Origin: an uncultured Pelagibacteraceae bacterium | GTDB lineage: Bacteria; Pseudomonadota; Alphaproteobacteria; Pelagibacterales; Pelagibacteraceae | DNA: 64,000 bases | NCBI GenBank assembly: GCA_902624885.1 | Contig: CACNZU010000001.1 | Location: 81,535-145,534 of the forward strand | Direction of reading: 5' to 3' | In this document: positions 42,900-52,922 of the stretch, in pieces | How positions within the stretch are numbered: the stretch's first letter is position 1 | Layout: each line of letters starts with the position of its first letter | The notes under the pieces: generated by a model | Told to the model about the DNA's origin: nothing | What the model saw: only the letters and a program-made list of their open reading frames with translations | The model's database searches: none | Translations under genes and position numbers: made by a program

Positions 42900-43718
42900 A
42901 TGAACCAAAAATACAATGTATATCTTGTGTCTGACTCTACAGGCGAAACTTTAGACAGAATATTCTTGTCTTTAAAATCCCAATTCGCTGATTTTGAGTA
43001 CAAAAAAAAAGAATTTGCATTTGTGAGAACAGAACAGCAAATAGATAGAATTGTGCAAGAGTGCACTAAAAATGAAAATTCTTTAATTTTATACACAATT
43101 GTAGAAACTAAACTTGCGAAATATATTTCGAATCAGAGTCAAGTCAAAAAAGTCCCATGTTTTGGTATTTTGGGGAATTTAATTTTAAGTTTTTCAAAAC
43201 TTTTAAATCAAAGAGCAATTCATAAACCCAGTGCGCAACATGTACTAGATGATGACTATTATAGAAGAATTGAAGCTATTCAGTTTACTATGTCTCATGA
43301 TGATGGAAAAAAAGTAGATGATTTAGAAAATGCTGATGTAATTTTACTTGGAGTAAGCAGAACTAGTAAAACACCTACGTCAATTTATTTAGCAAATCGA
43401 GGATTTAAAACGATAAATATTCCCCTAGTTTTAGATCAAAAAATACCAGAAGGATTAAAATCGAACAATAAAGCTTGTATTATAGGTTTGATAGCTGACC
43501 CTGATAGATTGGCCGATATTCGAAGGAACAGGGTAGCAATAATGAGAGACCAAAATCTTAAAGATTATACAGATTTGAAGTTTATAAAAAAAGAGGTTGA
43601 TGACTCAAAAAATCTTTTTAGAAGAAATAATTGGCCAATAATCGATGTTACTAGAAGATCTGTTGAAGAAACAGCTGCCTCAATATTAAAGATAATAGAG
43701 ATTAGAAAACAAAAATGA
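42900..43718 (+). CDS. ppsR: Pyruvate, phosphate dikinase / PEP synthase regulatory protein
   Basis: DUF299-family bifunctional serine/threonine kinase and pyrophosphorylase that switches PPDK or PEP synthase on and off. The N-terminal YLVSDSTGETLDRI, the P-loop-like ILLGVSRTSKTPTSIYLANRG and the C-terminal DVTRRSVEETAA are diagnostic. The 272-aa length is normal. It is the first gene to the right of the candidate origin, as in other alphaproteobacteria, and overlaps maf by 4 bp. Confidence 0.95.
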   Translation: MNQKYNVYLVSDSTGETLDRIFLSLKSQFADFEYKKKEFAFVRTEQQIDRIVQECTKNENSLILYTIVETKLAKYISNQSQVKKVPCFGILGNLILSFSKLLNQRAIHKPSAQHVLDDDYYRRIEAIQFTMSHDDGKKVDDLENADVILLGVSRTSKTPTSIYLANRGFKTINIPLVLDQKIPEGLKSNNKACIIGLIADPDRLADIRRNRVAIMRDQNLKDYTDLKFIKKEVDDSKNLFRRNNWPIIDVTRRSVEETAASILKIIEIRKQK

Positions 43719-44302
43719 AAATTATTTTAGCTTCAAAAAGCGGTGTAAGAAAAAAAATTTTGGATGACTTTAAAATTAACTGTGAGGTAAAAGTTTCAAA
43801 TGTAGATGAAGATGAAATTAAAGCTTCCTTGTTGGACGAGGGAGCAAACCCGATGTTGATTTCAAAAAACTTAGCAGAAATTAAATCAGTAAAAGTCAGT
43901 AGCAAAAACCCGGATATATTAGTTTTGGGAGCTGATAGTGTTATTTCACTAAATAATGAATTAATAAACAAACCTAGATCAAGACAGGAAGCTATGGAAA
44001 TTTTAAAGAAACTTAATAATTCAACGCACTACCTTATAAGCTCAGTCTGTATTTCCAAAAATGGAGCAATGATATGGAATTATACTGACTCATCGGAGCT
44101 AAGAATGAAAAATTTGACAGAACAAGAAATTTCCAAGTATCTTGATAAAATTAAAACAGAAACACTACTTGCTTATGGTGTTTATCAAGTAGAGGCCGAT
44201 GGACTAGATTTATTTGATTATATTAAAGGTGATCATAACTCTATAATGGGTCTGCCAATAAAAGAAATTTTAAACTATATTAATCAGTATAAAAATGACT
44301 AA
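43715..44302 (+). CDS. maf: Maf family nucleoside triphosphate pyrophosphatase
   Basis: House-cleaning enzyme that hydrolyses non-canonical nucleotides. It starts IILASKSGVRKKIL. The catalytic Asp is in VLGADSVISL, followed by NKPRSRQEAMEIL and GVYQVEADGLDLFDYIKGDHNSIMGLP. The 195-aa length is typical. It shares 4- and 8-bp overlaps with ppsR and aroE, a conserved origin-flanking order. Confidence 0.95.
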   Translation: MKIILASKSGVRKKILDDFKINCEVKVSNVDEDEIKASLLDEGANPMLISKNLAEIKSVKVSSKNPDILVLGADSVISLNNELINKPRSRQEAMEILKKLNNSTHYLISSVCISKNGAMIWNYTDSSELRMKNLTEQEISKYLDKIKTETLLAYGVYQVEADGLDLFDYIKGDHNSIMGLPIKEILNYINQYKND

Positions 44303-45116
44303 AAAATTTGGAATAATAGGAAATCCAATTAAACACTCTTTGTCACCTGTTCTCCACAATTATTGGTTTGATAAATACAAAATCGATGCACAGTATTCGA
44401 TCTTAGATATACAAGAAGCTGAACTACCAAACATAATTAAAAAAATAAAAGAAGGTGGTTTAAGTGGGATAAATGTTACATTGCCTTATAAACAAAAAAT
44501 TGTCTCACACTTAGATGTGCTTGTAAATGATGCAGAGGCAACTAGTTCTGTTAACACCATTTACCTAGACACACATAAAACTATTGTAGGAGAAAATACA
44601 GATGTATTTGGATTGCAAGCAGCTTACTTAAAAGAGGTAGATAATGCATCAAAAAAAAATTCCCTAATTATAGGAGCGGGCGGTGTATCTCCCTCGGTAA
44701 TTTTGTCACTACAAAAATCAAATGTTCAGAAAATTTCTATAGTCAATAGAACATTAGATAAATGTATTTTCCTCAAAAAAAAATTTAAAAATCTCAATAT
44801 TATTAAGTGGCAGAATTTAAAAGATGAGATACATAAATATGATATTATTGTAAATGCAACAAGTTTGGGACTTAAAAACGGAGATGATTTTGATTTTAAT
44901 TTTGAAAAAACTAAAAAAAATCTAATTTACATCGATACTATCTATAATCCATTAGAAACTAAAACTCTTAAATATTTGAAGGAAAGAGAAACAAAAGTGT
45001 ACAATGGTCTTGATATGTTTATCTATCAAGGCCAAAAATCATTTTATTTATGGAATAAAATTAATCCTGAAATAGATCAAAAATTGATAGAATTATTATT
45101 AGAAAAGCTTAGATGA
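44295..45116 (+). CDS. aroE: Shikimate dehydrogenase
   Basis: NADPH-dependent reduction of 3-dehydroshikimate in aromatic amino acid synthesis. Substrate motif FGIIGNPIKHSLSPVLHN; catalytic Lys in INVTLPYKQKI; GENTDVFG; nucleotide site LIIGAGGVSPSVI; and NATSLGLKNGD. The length of 273 aa is normal. It overlaps maf by 8 bp and coaE by 4 bp. Confidence 0.96.
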   Translation: MTKKFGIIGNPIKHSLSPVLHNYWFDKYKIDAQYSILDIQEAELPNIIKKIKEGGLSGINVTLPYKQKIVSHLDVLVNDAEATSSVNTIYLDTHKTIVGENTDVFGLQAAYLKEVDNASKKNSLIIGAGGVSPSVILSLQKSNVQKISIVNRTLDKCIFLKKKFKNLNIIKWQNLKDEIHKYDIIVNATSLGLKNGDDFDFNFEKTKKNLIYIDTIYNPLETKTLKYLKERETKVYNGLDMFIYQGQKSFYLWNKINPEIDQKLIELLLEKLR

Positions 45117-45679
45117 AAAAAATAGGAATAACAGGTAGTCTTTCTTCAGGAAAAACTACGGCAAGTAAAATATTATCATCAAGAAAAGGACCACTATTTA
45201 TCGCAGATGCAGAAGTTAAAAGACTTTACAAACAAAAGAGTTTTATAAATCTAGTCTCAAGAAAATTTAAAATTAAGAAAAAAACTAACATTAAAAAATT
45301 CTTAAAAAAAAAAATTACGAAAAATGTATCAAATTTAAAAAAGCTTGAGCAGATAATTCATCCATTGGTTAGGATAGAGATGAGAAAATTTATAAAAAAA
45401 AATAGAAGAAAAAAACTACTTTTTTTTGAAATACCACTTTTAGTAGAGAGTAAATTGATGAAGTACTTTGACATTATTTTTTTAATTAAGGCGAATAGGA
45501 AAACTAGACTAAAAAGATTTATAGCCAAAGGCGGAAGTAAAATTTTCTTCAAAATTCTAGATAATAAACAGCTTAGTCACAAGGTAAAATCTCGTTATTG
45601 TGATCACACAGTTGTTAATGAAAATAATATTAAGATTTTCAAAAAAAAATTATTAGGTATATTGGAACAATATGAATGA
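45113..45679 (+). CDS. coaE: Dephospho-CoA kinase
   Basis: Final step of coenzyme A synthesis. The P-loop ITGSLSSGKTTASKIL, the DAEVKRLY substrate segment, LLFFEIPLLVE and the basic RLKRF lid are visible. At 188 aa it is slightly short, and it is unusually rich in Lys, but all the main motifs are intact. It is coupled to aroE and dnaQ by overlaps of 4 and 8 bp. Confidence 0.93.
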   Translation: MKKIGITGSLSSGKTTASKILSSRKGPLFIADAEVKRLYKQKSFINLVSRKFKIKKKTNIKKFLKKKITKNVSNLKKLEQIIHPLVRIEMRKFIKKNRRKKLLFFEIPLLVESKLMKYFDIIFLIKANRKTRLKRFIAKGGSKIFFKILDNKQLSHKVKSRYCDHTVVNENNIKIFKKKLLGILEQYE

Positions 45680-46331
45680 AGTGTTTCTCGACACAGAAAC
45701 TACTGGGTTGTCATTTAATGAAGGGCACAGGATAGTAGAAATAGCCTGTATAGAAACTAAAGATTTAATAGCCACAGGAAAAGTGTTCCATCGTTTAATC
45801 AATCCAGAAAGAGATGTGCCGGATACAGCGTTCCAGATTCACGGATTTTCTCAAGAATTTTTAAGCGATAAAGAAAAATTTAATGAGATTGCAGAAGATT
45901 TTTTAAAATTTGTAAAAGGAAAAAAAATAATAATTCATAACGCACCATTTGATCTAAGCTTTTTAAATGGTGAGTTAGGTAAAATAAAAAAAGATTTTAT
46001 CGATAAAAAGTATGTCATAGACTCTCTTGATATTGCAAGAAATAAATTTCCAGGATCATCTAATTCTTTGGACGCACTATGTAAAAGATTTAACATTGAT
46101 CTTTCTAAAAGAACAAAACATAATGCTTTATTAGATTGTGAGCTTTTAAGAGAGACATACATAAATCTTTTAGATGTTAAAGAACCAAAGCTTAATTTAT
46201 CTTCTACCAATTTAAATAAAAATAAAAAAGGTTATGAGGATTATTTCAAAAATATATTAAGAGTTTCTGATCATGAGATAGAGTTACATCACGAATTTTT
46301 GAAAAAAGAATTAAAAAAAAATTTTTATTGA
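45672..46331 (+). CDS. dnaQ: DNA polymerase III epsilon subunit (proofreading exonuclease)
   Basis: 3'-5' exonuclease of the replicative polymerase. The Exo I motif VFLDTETTGLSFNEGHRIVEIACIE, Exo II HNAPFDLSFLNGEL and Exo III HNALLDCELL carry the acidic catalytic set. 219 aa. It ends the ppsR-maf-aroE-coaE-dnaQ run and overlaps the opposing secB by 7 bp. Confidence 0.95.
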   Translation: MNEVFLDTETTGLSFNEGHRIVEIACIETKDLIATGKVFHRLINPERDVPDTAFQIHGFSQEFLSDKEKFNEIAEDFLKFVKGKKIIIHNAPFDLSFLNGELGKIKKDFIDKKYVIDSLDIARNKFPGSSNSLDALCKRFNIDLSKRTKHNALLDCELLRETYINLLDVKEPKLNLSSTNLNKNKKGYEDYFKNILRVSDHEIELHHEFLKKELKKNFY

Positions 46332-46756
46332 ATCCTTCTTAAATTATAAAGCTTTTCAAAGTCCACACTTTCACTGATTCTAATATCTTTAAAACCTGAG
46401 TTTTCAAATAAACTTATAAATATTTTTCGGAGCTCTGCATAAATTTCAGTAGGTACATCAATAAGTATTATTTTCTCAATTTCTTTTTTATCGATCTTAT
46501 CATTTGATATTTCAACTATTGTTGCAAATATTATTTTGGTATTTATTTTCTCAAAATTATTTTTGACAGGAGTTAAACTGATAGAGGTTTGAATTTCAAT
46601 TATTTTTTTTTCAATTTGATTACTTTTTATATCTATGTTGATTTTATAATTTTCTATATTTTTAGAAAGTAAAAAAAAAGTTTTTGCATTTGGAATACTA
46701 AAAATTAGATCTTTTATATATTTCCCAACTATTTTATAACTAATCTTTTTTGTCAT
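46325..46756 (-). CDS. secB: Divergent SecB-like protein-export chaperone
   Basis: About 143 aa. The N-terminal YIKDLIFSIPNA corresponds to the SecB strand YVKDLSFENP, and the C-terminal SGFKDIRISESVDFEKLYNLRR corresponds to GFPPLxLxPIDFxxLY. The central conserved segments are weak. Its place between dnaQ and fxsA matches the alphaproteobacterial secB locus, which is the strongest support. Start taken at the ATG at 46756; the track's TTG at 46774 would lengthen the overlap with fxsA. Confidence 0.75.
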   Translation of the reverse strand: MTKKISYKIVGKYIKDLIFSIPNAKTFFLLSKNIENYKINIDIKSNQIEKKIIEIQTSISLTPVKNNFEKINTKIIFATIVEISNDKIDKKEIEKIILIDVPTEIYAELRKIFISLFENSGFKDIRISESVDFEKLYNLRRIQ

Positions 46757-47156
46757 CTTTAATTTCACCATCAATAATTTTATCTTTTTCGTAATAGTTG
46801 GGATTTGCTTTTTTCTCCTTTATTAAAATCTTAAATAAAATATTTCTTGTGAAAGGAAATAATAAGAAAAATCCTAATAAATCTGTAAAAAAACCTGGAA
46901 TAATTAATAACATAGCCGCAACAGCAATAGATGCTCCTGATACAAGTTCATATATGGGAGCTTTATTTTGATACAAGTTAATTAAACCTGACCTTAGAGT
47001 TTGAAGACCCTGCACTCTTGCGAAGTAAACACCTATAATAGCCGTTAGAAAAATTAAAAATACAGTATTTAGAGCTCCTATTGCACCACCAATCTTGATC
47101 ATAAAGAATACTTCAAGGGCCGGTAAGCCTATAAAAATTAATAAAAATGTGTTCAT
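46740..47156 (-). CDS. fxsA: FxsA family membrane protein
   Basis: Inner-membrane protein with three to four helices and the FxsA signature ALEVFFMIKIGGAIGALNTVFLIFLTAIIGVYFARVQG, followed by AAMLLIIPGFFTDLLGFFLLFP. In E. coli FxsA affects exclusion of phage T7 by the F plasmid; its normal function is unknown. Its divergent partner is the Tim44-like gene, and it is coupled to secB. Confidence 0.92.
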   Translation of the reverse strand: MNTFLLIFIGLPALEVFFMIKIGGAIGALNTVFLIFLTAIIGVYFARVQGLQTLRSGLINLYQNKAPIYELVSGASIAVAAMLLIIPGFFTDLLGFFLLFPFTRNILFKILIKEKKANPNYYEKDKIIDGEIKDDKKD

Positions 47157-47200
47157 TTGTCAGATACAAAATTATATTATTCATGTATATTTATCAAATT

Positions 47201-47803
47201 ATGAGTAGTAGTTTTGGATATTTAGATATTATTTTACTAGGTATGATCGCGGGATTTATAATCTTGAGATTAAGAAGCATATTAGGTAGAAAAACAGGTC
47301 ACGAGTCAAAAGTTTACCCTAACTTTGCTGAAAAAAAGTTTACAATGCCTAAGCAAGATGCTGAGATTGTAGAGCAAAATCTAGATACACTAGAAGGAAA
47401 AGACAAGAAAGAATTTTTGAGAGGTGCTGAAATTGCCTATGAAAGTATTCTTACCTCTTTTGCAAGCGGTGATTTAATAAAGTTAAAGGCTTTGCTTTCA
47501 CCTAAAATGTTTTCTAATTTCTCTGAAGCTATAAAAGTAAGAAATAAAGATAATATCAAATCTGAATTTACTTTTATTGGTGTAAAAGAGTCATCTGTTG
47601 AAAAATACGAGAAAATTAAAGATAATTTATTCGCAACTGTTAAGTTTGTTGCTGAGGTGATCTCTGTAAAAAGGGATAAAGATAATAAAATAATTGAGGG
47701 AAACCCTGATAAAATAAAATTTGTAACTGATAGTTGGAAATTTACAAAAAATATTAACAATAAAAGTCCTAACTGGTATTTATCTGAAATTATCAGCCAG
47801 TGA
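47201..47803 (+). CDS. Tim44-like domain protein
   Basis: About 200 aa with an N-terminal helix (YLDIILLGMIAGFIILRLRSILGRKTGHE) typical of alphaproteobacterial Tim44/TimA-like proteins, and a C-terminal Tim44 domain (FLRGAEIAYESILTSFASGDLIKLKALLSPKMF...). The ATG at 47201 is chosen because the track's start at 47147 adds an 18-residue leader unlike the family and overlaps fxsA. It sits beside fxsA and secB, in keeping with an envelope or export role. The TGA stop overlaps a GTG that may start the next gene. Confidence 0.88.
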   Translation: MSSSFGYLDIILLGMIAGFIILRLRSILGRKTGHESKVYPNFAEKKFTMPKQDAEIVEQNLDTLEGKDKKEFLRGAEIAYESILTSFASGDLIKLKALLSPKMFSNFSEAIKVRNKDNIKSEFTFIGVKESSVEKYEKIKDNLFATVKFVAEVISVKRDKDNKIIEGNPDKIKFVTDSWKFTKNINNKSPNWYLSEIISQ

Positions 47804-48215
47804 TAAAAAAAATGATCTTTCCAAAGAGGACAAAAAAATTTGGGAAGATTACATAAAAGATCCATCAGATATTTACGATAAAGATAAAAGTAATCAAAAA
47901 ATAGACAGGAAAGTAAGATTTAAATTTGATTTACATGGTTTTACGCTAGATGATGCAAACAAAAAGGTAAAAGAAATAATCTTTTTTTGTTTAAAGAATA
48001 AATATAAAGAATTGTTATTAATTACCGGTAAGGGAATACATTCCACAAATGATAATGATACTTATATTTCTAAAGATTTAGGAAAATTAAAATATTCTGT
48101 TCCTGAATTCATTAAATCTGATTCTGAACTGAGCGAATTAATCATTTCAGTTAATAAAGCTGATGTTAAAGATGGTGGTGATGGTGCTATTTTAATAAAG
48201 TTAAAGAAGCTATAA
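47800..48215 (+). CDS. Smr domain protein, apparent frame break at an A8 run near the start
   Basis: The ORF track shows only 48012-48215, from an internal TTG, but the same frame is open upstream and encodes [16 protein letters not shown], then [15 protein letters not shown] and [11 protein letters not shown], the Smr (MutS2 C-terminal-like) domain. Smr proteins of this type begin in just this way. No ATG, GTG or TTG exists in that frame upstream. A GTG at 47800, overlapping the Tim44 stop, would give [13 protein letters not shown] if the A8 run at 47805-47812 were read as nine A. A sequencing indel, polymerase slippage or a -1 frameshift could each explain it. Confidence 0.75.
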
Positions 48216-49586
48216 TATAAATTTACTTAGGTCAGTATCTTTAACTAAATTGCCTAAATTGTCTTGAACAAATTTTTTATCAACTGTAATTGTTTCTCCA
48301 GCTTTATCTGTAGCATTGAAACTGATATCATCTAATACTTTCTCAATTATAGTGTGCAGTCTTCTTGCTCCAATATTTTCAACAGAGGAATTAACTTCTG
48401 CGGATATTTTTGCAAGCATATCAATCCCATCATCTGAAAATTCAAGATTAACATCTTCAGTTTTTAAAAGTGCTTTGTATTGTTTAATCAAACTATTATC
48501 AGGTTCTTTAAGAATCCTTTTAAAATCATTTTCATTAAGAGCGTTCAATTCCACTCTAATTGGTAATCTTCCTTGCAACTCTGGTAACAAATCAGATGGT
48601 TTCGCTAATTGGAAAGCTCCTGAGGCAATAAACAAAATATGGTCAGTTTTTATAGGTCCATGCTTTGTACTTACCGTTGTACCTTCAATTAGCGGTAATA
48701 AGTCTCTTTGGACTCCTTCCCTAGAAACATCACCACCTACCCTATCACTCCTTGCTGAAACTTTATCAATTTCATCTAAAAAAACTATGCCATTTTCTTC
48801 AGTGGCTTTTTTGGCCTCTTTAATAATCTTATCTTCTTCAATCATTTTGTCTGATTCTTGTGCTACTAAAATTCCATGGGACTCTTTTACTGACATTTTT
48901 TTCTTTTTTCCTTTTTTTCCTCCCATAGATTTGCCTAGGATATCTCCTAGGTTTACCATTCCAACATTTCCTCCAGGCATTCCAGGTATTTCAAAACTTT
49001 GAAGTCCAGAAGACGTGTCCTGAACTTCTATTTCGATTTCATTATTGTCCAGATCACCATTTCTTAATCTTTTTCTGAAACTTTCTCTAGTAGCAACACT
49101 CGCTTTATTGCCGACTAAAGCGTCTAAAACTTTTTCCTCTGCTTTTAATTCTGCTTTAGCTTTTACCTCTTTTCTTTTTCTCTCTCTTTCCATCGCAATA
49201 GCGATTTCAATTAAGTCTCTTACTATTTGTTCCACATCTCTTCCTACGTAACCTACTTCTGTGAATCTAGTTGCTTCTACTTTTATAAAAGGAGCCTCAG
49301 CTAATTTCGATAGCCTTCTTGAAATTTCTGTTTTTCCAACCCCAGTTGGACCAATCATTAAGATATTTTTCGGTAAAACCTCATCTCTCATTTCATCTGT
49401 AAGCGCTTGTCTTCTCCATCTGTTTCTTAAGGCAACCGCTACAGCTTTTTTTGCCTCTTTTTGACCTATTACATATCTGTCTAGTTCAGAAACTATTTCT
49501 CTAGGTGAAAGAGCGCTTACTTTTGAGCTGTCATTTTTTGATCCTTTAACTAATTTAAGGTTTGTCTCTTTTTTGGATTTAGACAT
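48210..49586 (-). CDS. hslU: ATP-dependent protease ATPase subunit HslU
   Basis: AAA+ unfoldase that feeds proteins to HslV. N-terminal [33 protein letters not shown]; Walker [17 protein letters not shown]; the I domain; Walker [12 protein letters not shown]; and sensor residues in [18 protein letters not shown]. The C-terminus LSKFIL is the HslV-activating tail. The 458-aa length is normal. It follows hslV after no gap and converges on the Smr gene with a 6-bp overlap. Confidence 0.97.
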   Translation of the reverse strand: MSKSKKETNLKLVKGSKNDSSKVSALSPREIVSELDRYVIGQKEAKKAVAVALRNRWRRQALTDEMRDEVLPKNILMIGPTGVGKTEISRRLSKLAEAPFIKVEATRFTEVGYVGRDVEQIVRDLIEIAIAMERERKRKEVKAKAELKAEEKVLDALVGNKASVATRESFRKRLRNGDLDNNEIEIEVQDTSSGLQSFEIPGMPGGNVGMVNLGDILGKSMGGKKGKKKKMSVKESHGILVAQESDKMIEEDKIIKEAKKATEENGIVFLDEIDKVSARSDRVGGDVSREGVQRDLLPLIEGTTVSTKHGPIKTDHILFIASGAFQLAKPSDLLPELQGRLPIRVELNALNENDFKRILKEPDNSLIKQYKALLKTEDVNLEFSDDGIDMLAKISAEVNSSVENIGARRLHTIIEKVLDDISFNATDKAGETITVDKKFVQDNLGNLVKDTDLSKFIL

Positions 49587-50126
49587 TTAAATTTTTTCCA
49601 TTGTTACGTTGTTATTTGTAAATACGCAAATATCTGATGCAACTTTAAGTGCTTTTTTTGCAATCTCCTCTGCTTTCATATCAGTTTCAATCAAAACCTT
49701 TGCTGCCGCAAGTGCGTAATTTCCTCCTGATCCAATACCTATAATTCCGTCCTCAGGCTCTAACACATCACCAGTGCCAGATATAATAAAACTATGATCT
49801 TTATCTGCGACTGCCATCAATGCTTCTAATCTTCTTAGAAATTTATCACTTCTCCAATCTTTTGCTAACTCAACAGCTGCTCTTTGTAAATTTCCTGCAT
49901 GCTTTTCAAGTTTGGCTTCAAGTCTTTCGAATAAAGTTAAAGCGTCTGCAGTTGAGCCGGCAAATCCTGCGATTACTCCTCTGCTATCAATTTTTCTAAC
50001 CTTCTTGGCTTTGCTTTTTAAAACTGTGTTACCAAGACTTACTTGACCGTCGCCTGCTACAATGGTCTCCCCACCCTTTCTAAGCAGGACAATTGTAGTA
50101 CCGTGCCATTTTTCAGCTGTATTCAT
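49587..50126 (-). CDS. hslV: ATP-dependent protease subunit HslV
   Basis: Proteasome-like peptidase with an N-terminal catalytic threonine. A short leader (MNTAEKWHG) precedes [10 protein letters not shown], so autocleavage should expose Thr10. [11 protein letters not shown] and the [15 protein letters not shown] segment are typical. 179 aa. It is transcribed before hslU and divergent from hisB across 96 bp. Confidence 0.97.
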   Translation of the reverse strand: MNTAEKWHGTTIVLLRKGGETIVAGDGQVSLGNTVLKSKAKKVRKIDSRGVIAGFAGSTADALTLFERLEAKLEKHAGNLQRAAVELAKDWRSDKFLRRLEALMAVADKDHSFIISGTGDVLEPEDGIIGIGSGGNYALAAAKVLIETDMKAEEIAKKALKVASDICVFTNNNVTMEKI

Positions 50127-50222
50127 GGAGTTATATGTGGAGATTATTTTGAGATCTTCAATAGTGATTTATTGATAAAATGACCATTTAAATATATATC
50201 AAAGGTAAATCAGGCATAGTTT

Positions 50223-50813
50223 ATGAGTAGAAAAGCAAAAATTACTAGAAAAACAAAAGAGACCAATATCTCTGTCGCGGTCAATTTAGACGGAAAAGGA
50301 AAGTATAAAATTAAAACTGGAATAGGTTTTTTAGACCACATGTTGGAGCAACTATCAAAGCATTCTCTTATAGACTTAGATGTTAAAGCAAAAGGTGACA
50401 CGCATATAGATTTACACCACACTACTGAAGATACAGGTATAGCAATTGGTGAAGCTATTAAAAAAGCAGCAGGTAATCGAAAAGGAATTACACGATATGC
50501 ATCAACAATGATCCCTATGGATGAAACTCTAAGCCGAGTTTCAATAGATGTATCAAATAGACCTTATTTAATCTGGAAAGTAAATCTACCGGTTGAGAAA
50601 CTTGGCGAGATGGATACAGAATTATTTAAAGAGTGGTTCCAAGCTTTTTCACAATCAGCTGGAGTTACTTTACACATAGAAAATATTTACGGTGAAAATA
50701 GTCACCACAAGATTGAGTCATGTTACAAAGGTTTGGCTAGATCATTAAAAGATGCTTTAGCGATTGATAAAAGAATTAAAAACTCAATACCTTCGACAAA
50801 AGGCTCTATTTAA
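50223..50813 (+). CDS. hisB: Imidazoleglycerol-phosphate dehydratase
   Basis: Sixth step of histidine synthesis. Metal-binding motifs [32 protein letters not shown] and [20 protein letters not shown] are complete. It is the monofunctional dehydratase of 196 aa, without the histidinol phosphatase domain. It opens the hisB-H-A-F-E operon beside hslVU, a common alphaproteobacterial arrangement. Confidence 0.97.
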   Translation: MSRKAKITRKTKETNISVAVNLDGKGKYKIKTGIGFLDHMLEQLSKHSLIDLDVKAKGDTHIDLHHTTEDTGIAIGEAIKKAAGNRKGITRYASTMIPMDETLSRVSIDVSNRPYLIWKVNLPVEKLGEMDTELFKEWFQAFSQSAGVTLHIENIYGENSHHKIESCYKGLARSLKDALAIDKRIKNSIPSTKGSI

Positions 50814-50815
50814 AA

Positions 50816-51445
50816 TTGATGAACGTCACAATTGTTGACTACCAATCGGGCAATATAAGCTCAGTCATTAACTCTTTTACAGAGGTAGCTAAAGGTAAAG
50901 TTAATCTAGAAGTAACCTCAGATATAAAAAAAATTAAATCCAGCGATAAAATTGTTTTACCTGGGCAAGGTTCGTTTAAAAGCTGCGTGGACTCTCTCAA
51001 TAGTATTAACGGATTAGTTGATACTCTTAAAGAATTCGCGATGACAAATAATAAACCTTTATTAGGAATTTGTGTTGGTTTACAAATGTTTGCAGATGTT
51101 GGTTATGAGGAAGCAGAAACAAAAGGACTAGGTTGGATTACTGGAAAAGTTGCTAGAATTGATAATAAAAATGGAAAATTTAAACTCCCGCACATAGGTT
51201 GGAATGAAATTGAAATTCAAAAAGAAAGTAAAATATTTAAAGATATAAAAAATAAATCTCATATGTACTTTGTTCACAGTTATGAGTTTATACCTGAAGA
51301 TAAATCAGTTATTTCAGCGATAACAAATTACTCGTCAAAAATTGTCTGCTCTATCGAAAGAGATAATTTATTTGGAACTCAGTTTCACCCTGAGAAGAGT
51401 GATAAAATTGGATTAAAAGTAATTGATAACTTTTTAAAATTATAA
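50816..51445 (+). CDS. hisH: Imidazole glycerol phosphate synthase, glutaminase subunit
   Basis: Class I glutamine amidotransferase that hydrolyses glutamine for HisF. The nucleophile Cys is in LLGICVGLQMF, and the catalytic His-Glu pair in GTQFHPEKS. The PGQGSFKSC oxyanion segment is present. 209 aa. It overlaps hisA by one base. Confidence 0.97.
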   Translation: MMNVTIVDYQSGNISSVINSFTEVAKGKVNLEVTSDIKKIKSSDKIVLPGQGSFKSCVDSLNSINGLVDTLKEFAMTNNKPLLGICVGLQMFADVGYEEAETKGLGWITGKVARIDNKNGKFKLPHIGWNEIEIQKESKIFKDIKNKSHMYFVHSYEFIPEDKSVISAITNYSSKIVCSIERDNLFGTQFHPEKSDKIGLKVIDNFLKL

Positions 51446-52170
51446 TGAAAGTATTTCCTGCAATAGATATAAAAGATAAGAAATGCGTAAGACTAATCAA
51501 AGGCGACTTCGAAAATAAAACTGAATACGAAATTTCACCTATTGAGCAAGCAGCAAAATTTAAAGATCATGGCTTTAAAAACTTACACATTGTTGATTTG
51601 GATGGCGCATTAACTGGAAAGACGGTTAATTTAGATATTATTCAAGAAATAGTAAGTAAATACGATTTGAAAATTGAAATAGGCGGTGGTGTTAGATCTT
51701 TCGATAGCATTAAACGATATATCGATACAGGTGTTGAAAAAGTAATTTTAGGAAGTGGCGCTATTAAAAATAAAGAATTCTTAAAAGAGTCTTGTGAAAA
51801 GTTTAAAGGTCAAATTGCTTTAGGATTAGATGCAAAAGATGGAAATCTTTCTGTGTCAGGCTGGAAAGAAAATCTTAATGTTAAAACCACAGATTTTCTT
51901 AAAGAAGTAAATAATTACGGAGTAAGTCGAATAATTTACACAGATATTAATAGAGATGGAATGAAAACTAGTCCTAACTTAGACGGGACTGTAAAAATTG
52001 CAGAGCTTTCTAATTGTCCTGTTGTTATTTCAGGAGGTGTTTCTTCAATAAATGACATTAAGAAGGCTAAAGAGTTAAATAATAAAAAGATTGAAGGTAT
52101 TATTGTTGGTAAAGCTATTTACGATGGTGATATTAAGCTTGAAGAGTTAGCAAAGGAGATTAATGCTTAA
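51445..52170 (+). CDS. hisA: ProFAR isomerase HisA
   Basis: TIM-barrel isomerase acting on the phosphoribosyl-formimino intermediate. [14 protein letters not shown] carries the N-terminal catalytic Asp, [11 protein letters not shown] and LGSGAIKN are the first phosphate site, and YTDINRDGM holds the second Asp. 241 aa. It overlaps hisF by 8 bp. Confidence 0.97.
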   Translation: MKVFPAIDIKDKKCVRLIKGDFENKTEYEISPIEQAAKFKDHGFKNLHIVDLDGALTGKTVNLDIIQEIVSKYDLKIEIGGGVRSFDSIKRYIDTGVEKVILGSGAIKNKEFLKESCEKFKGQIALGLDAKDGNLSVSGWKENLNVKTTDFLKEVNNYGVSRIIYTDINRDGMKTSPNLDGTVKIAELSNCPVVISGGVSSINDIKKAKELNNKKIEGIIVGKAIYDGDIKLEELAKEINA

Positions 52171-52921
52171 AAATAGAATTATACCTTGCCTTGATGTTAA
52201 AGATGGAAGAGTTGTTAAAGGTATTAACTTTGTTGAATTAAAAGATGCTGGAGATCCAGTAGAACAAGCTAAAATTTATAGCGACGGTGGCGCTGACGAG
52301 ATTTGTTTTCTTGATATTACCGCTTCAAATGAAAATAGAGAAACGCTTATTGATACTGTTAGAAAAACTGCGAAAGAATGTTTCGTTCCTTTAACTGTTG
52401 GAGGTGGAGTTAGAAATATTCAAAATATTACAGATTTATTGTTAGCGGGTGCAGATAAAGTTTCTATTAACACTGCTGCTGTAAAAAATGTTGACTTCGT
52501 TAAGGAAGCTTCAAAGAAATTTGGATCTCAATGCATTGTTGTTGCGATAGATGCAAAAAAAGTTTCAGATAATAAATGGGAAGTATTTACACATGGTGGA
52601 AGAAATAAAACTGGTATCGATGCAGAAGAGTTTGCTAAAAAAGTAGAAGAAAATGGAGCCGGAGAAATTTTATTAACTTCAATGGATAAAGATGGCACTA
52701 AATCCGGTTACGACGTAAATTTATTAAAAACAATTACGAATAACACCAATATTCCTGTAATAGCTTCTGGTGGAGTTGGAACTCTAGATCACTTATATGA
52801 TGGCATAGTTAAAGGTGGCGCAAGTGCAGTTTTAGCGGCTTCTATTTTTCATTATGGCGAATATAAAATCAAAGATGCTAAAGAATATTTGAATTCTAAA
52901 AATGTATCGGTAAGGTTATAA
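52163..52921 (+). CDS. hisF: Imidazole glycerol phosphate synthase cyclase subunit HisF
   Basis: TIM-barrel cyclase that uses ammonia from HisH to form imidazole glycerol phosphate and [39 protein letters not shown] and [14 protein letters not shown] carry the catalytic Asp pair and phosphate sites. 252 aa. The AICAR released is used by PurH, also encoded in this window. Confidence 0.97.
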   Translation: MLKNRIIPCLDVKDGRVVKGINFVELKDAGDPVEQAKIYSDGGADEICFLDITASNENRETLIDTVRKTAKECFVPLTVGGGVRNIQNITDLLLAGADKVSINTAAVKNVDFVKEASKKFGSQCIVVAIDAKKVSDNKWEVFTHGGRNKTGIDAEEFAKKVEENGAGEILLTSMDKDGTKSGYDVNLLKTITNNTNIPVIASGGVGTLDHLYDGIVKGGASAVLAASIFHYGEYKIKDAKEYLNSKNVSVRL

Positions 52922-52922
52922 A

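Noticed and set aside
47437-47865. 142-aa minus-strand ORF over the Tim44-like and Smr genes
   Set aside because: Antisense to recognised families and with no coding features of its own.
48316-49002. 228-aa plus-strand ORF opposite hslU
   Set aside because: It is the mirror frame of a fully conserved hslU gene; its composition is Ser/Ile/Leu-rich as expected of an antisense shadow, with no start signal or family match.
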